Assembly: GCA_013298595.1 (NCBI GenBank)
Contig: JAAFIG010000006.1
Coordinates: 96,503-160,502, forward strand
Length of the DNA stretch: 64,000 nt
DNA from: Deinococcales bacterium
GTDB lineage: Bacteria; Deinococcota; Deinococci; Deinococcales; JAAFIG01
Direction of reading: 5' to 3'
This document shows positions 63,876 through 64,000 of the stretch, piece by piece (within the stretch, counting starts at the first letter, position 1; the number at the start of each line of letters is the position of its first letter). A model generated the notes under the pieces. The model did no database searches. It worked only from the letters and a program-made list of their open reading frames with translations, and was not told the origin of the DNA. A program made the translations under genes and the position numbers.

Positions 63876-64000
63876 TTACTCAAGGATTTCTGTGACAACA
63901 CCAGCACCGACAGTACGACCACCTTCACGAATTGCGAAACGCAACTCTTTCTCCATAGCAATCGGTTTAATCAATTCAACTTCAAAATTAATTTGATCAC
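63876..64000 (-). CDS. tuf: Elongation factor Tu, C-terminal end only
   Basis: The last 40 residues of EF-Tu are present: [23 protein letters not shown], then [11 protein letters not shown] and TAA at 63876-63878. The rest lies beyond the window. The tuf-rpsJ order is the usual one. Confidence 0.93.
   Translation of the reverse strand, partial: DQINFEVELIKPIAMEKELRFAIREGGRTVGAGVVTEILE

Overview
The window is one contiguous piece of a bacterial chromosome. The S4, alpha-subunit and other translation proteins resemble those of Deinococcus/Thermus. Other genes that fit this are a vitamin-B12-dependent ribonucleotide reductase, a PilT twitching ATPase beside a DUF4388 protein, and the Deinococcus-type protein often labelled quinate 5-dehydrogenase. 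The base composition is lower in GC than in classical Deinococcus. My inference is an uncultured or little-studied relative of Deinococcota; no rRNA is present to confirm it.

Layout. 1-5,039: an RsmC-like methyltransferase (cut by the window edge), mutS, an EamA transporter and ogt on the minus strand, then a cyclic-di-AMP receptor. 5,345-9,165: an EF-G-like GTPase, a 45-residue antitoxin candidate with a PIN toxin, and the quinate-dehydrogenase-like protein. 9,278-14,279: a tightly overlapping three-gene operon of a giant LRV-repeat protein, a MoxR-type AAA ATPase and a VWA protein with a zinc-peptidase motif; this is the best candidate for an undescribed system. 14,322-26,973: pilT, DUF4388, mutY, purU, cobS, DUF3467, an acyltransferase, a DOMON-like surface protein, purC, and a coupled fdhD / formate-dehydrogenase-like / S9 peptidase operon. 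27,090-32,220: a lipoprotein, two tandem secreted paralogues, a BTAD-TPR regulator and an APH-like kinase. 32,520-47,380: nrdJ with a small leader ORF, a tail-to-tail DUF5615/DUF433 pair, PadR plus a HAAS-domain protein, tsaD, an amidase, an orphan solute-binding protein, a TetR/reductase operon, a MerR regulator, a DUF3500 protein, and an ImmA metallopeptidase with a two-helix membrane partner. 47,430-64,000: the whole alpha, spc and S10 ribosomal protein superoperon on the minus strand, from rplQ back to the 3' end of tuf.

The strongest genome-scale signal is the hexanucleotide CTCGAG. It occurs about ten times in the first kilobase (about 0.24 expected by chance) and throughout the window, in coding and non-coding DNA and in all reading frames. 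This is the behaviour of a highly iterated palindrome like cyanobacterial HIP1. It thins out in ribosomal protein genes and is almost absent from the ImmA region. Several ribosomal proteins carry unusual additions: L4 is fused to a helix-hairpin-helix domain, S5 has an RGG-like N-terminal tail, S3 a Gly/Arg C-terminal tail, and IF-1 an N-terminal extension. No tRNA, rRNA, CRISPR array or insertion sequence was recognised.
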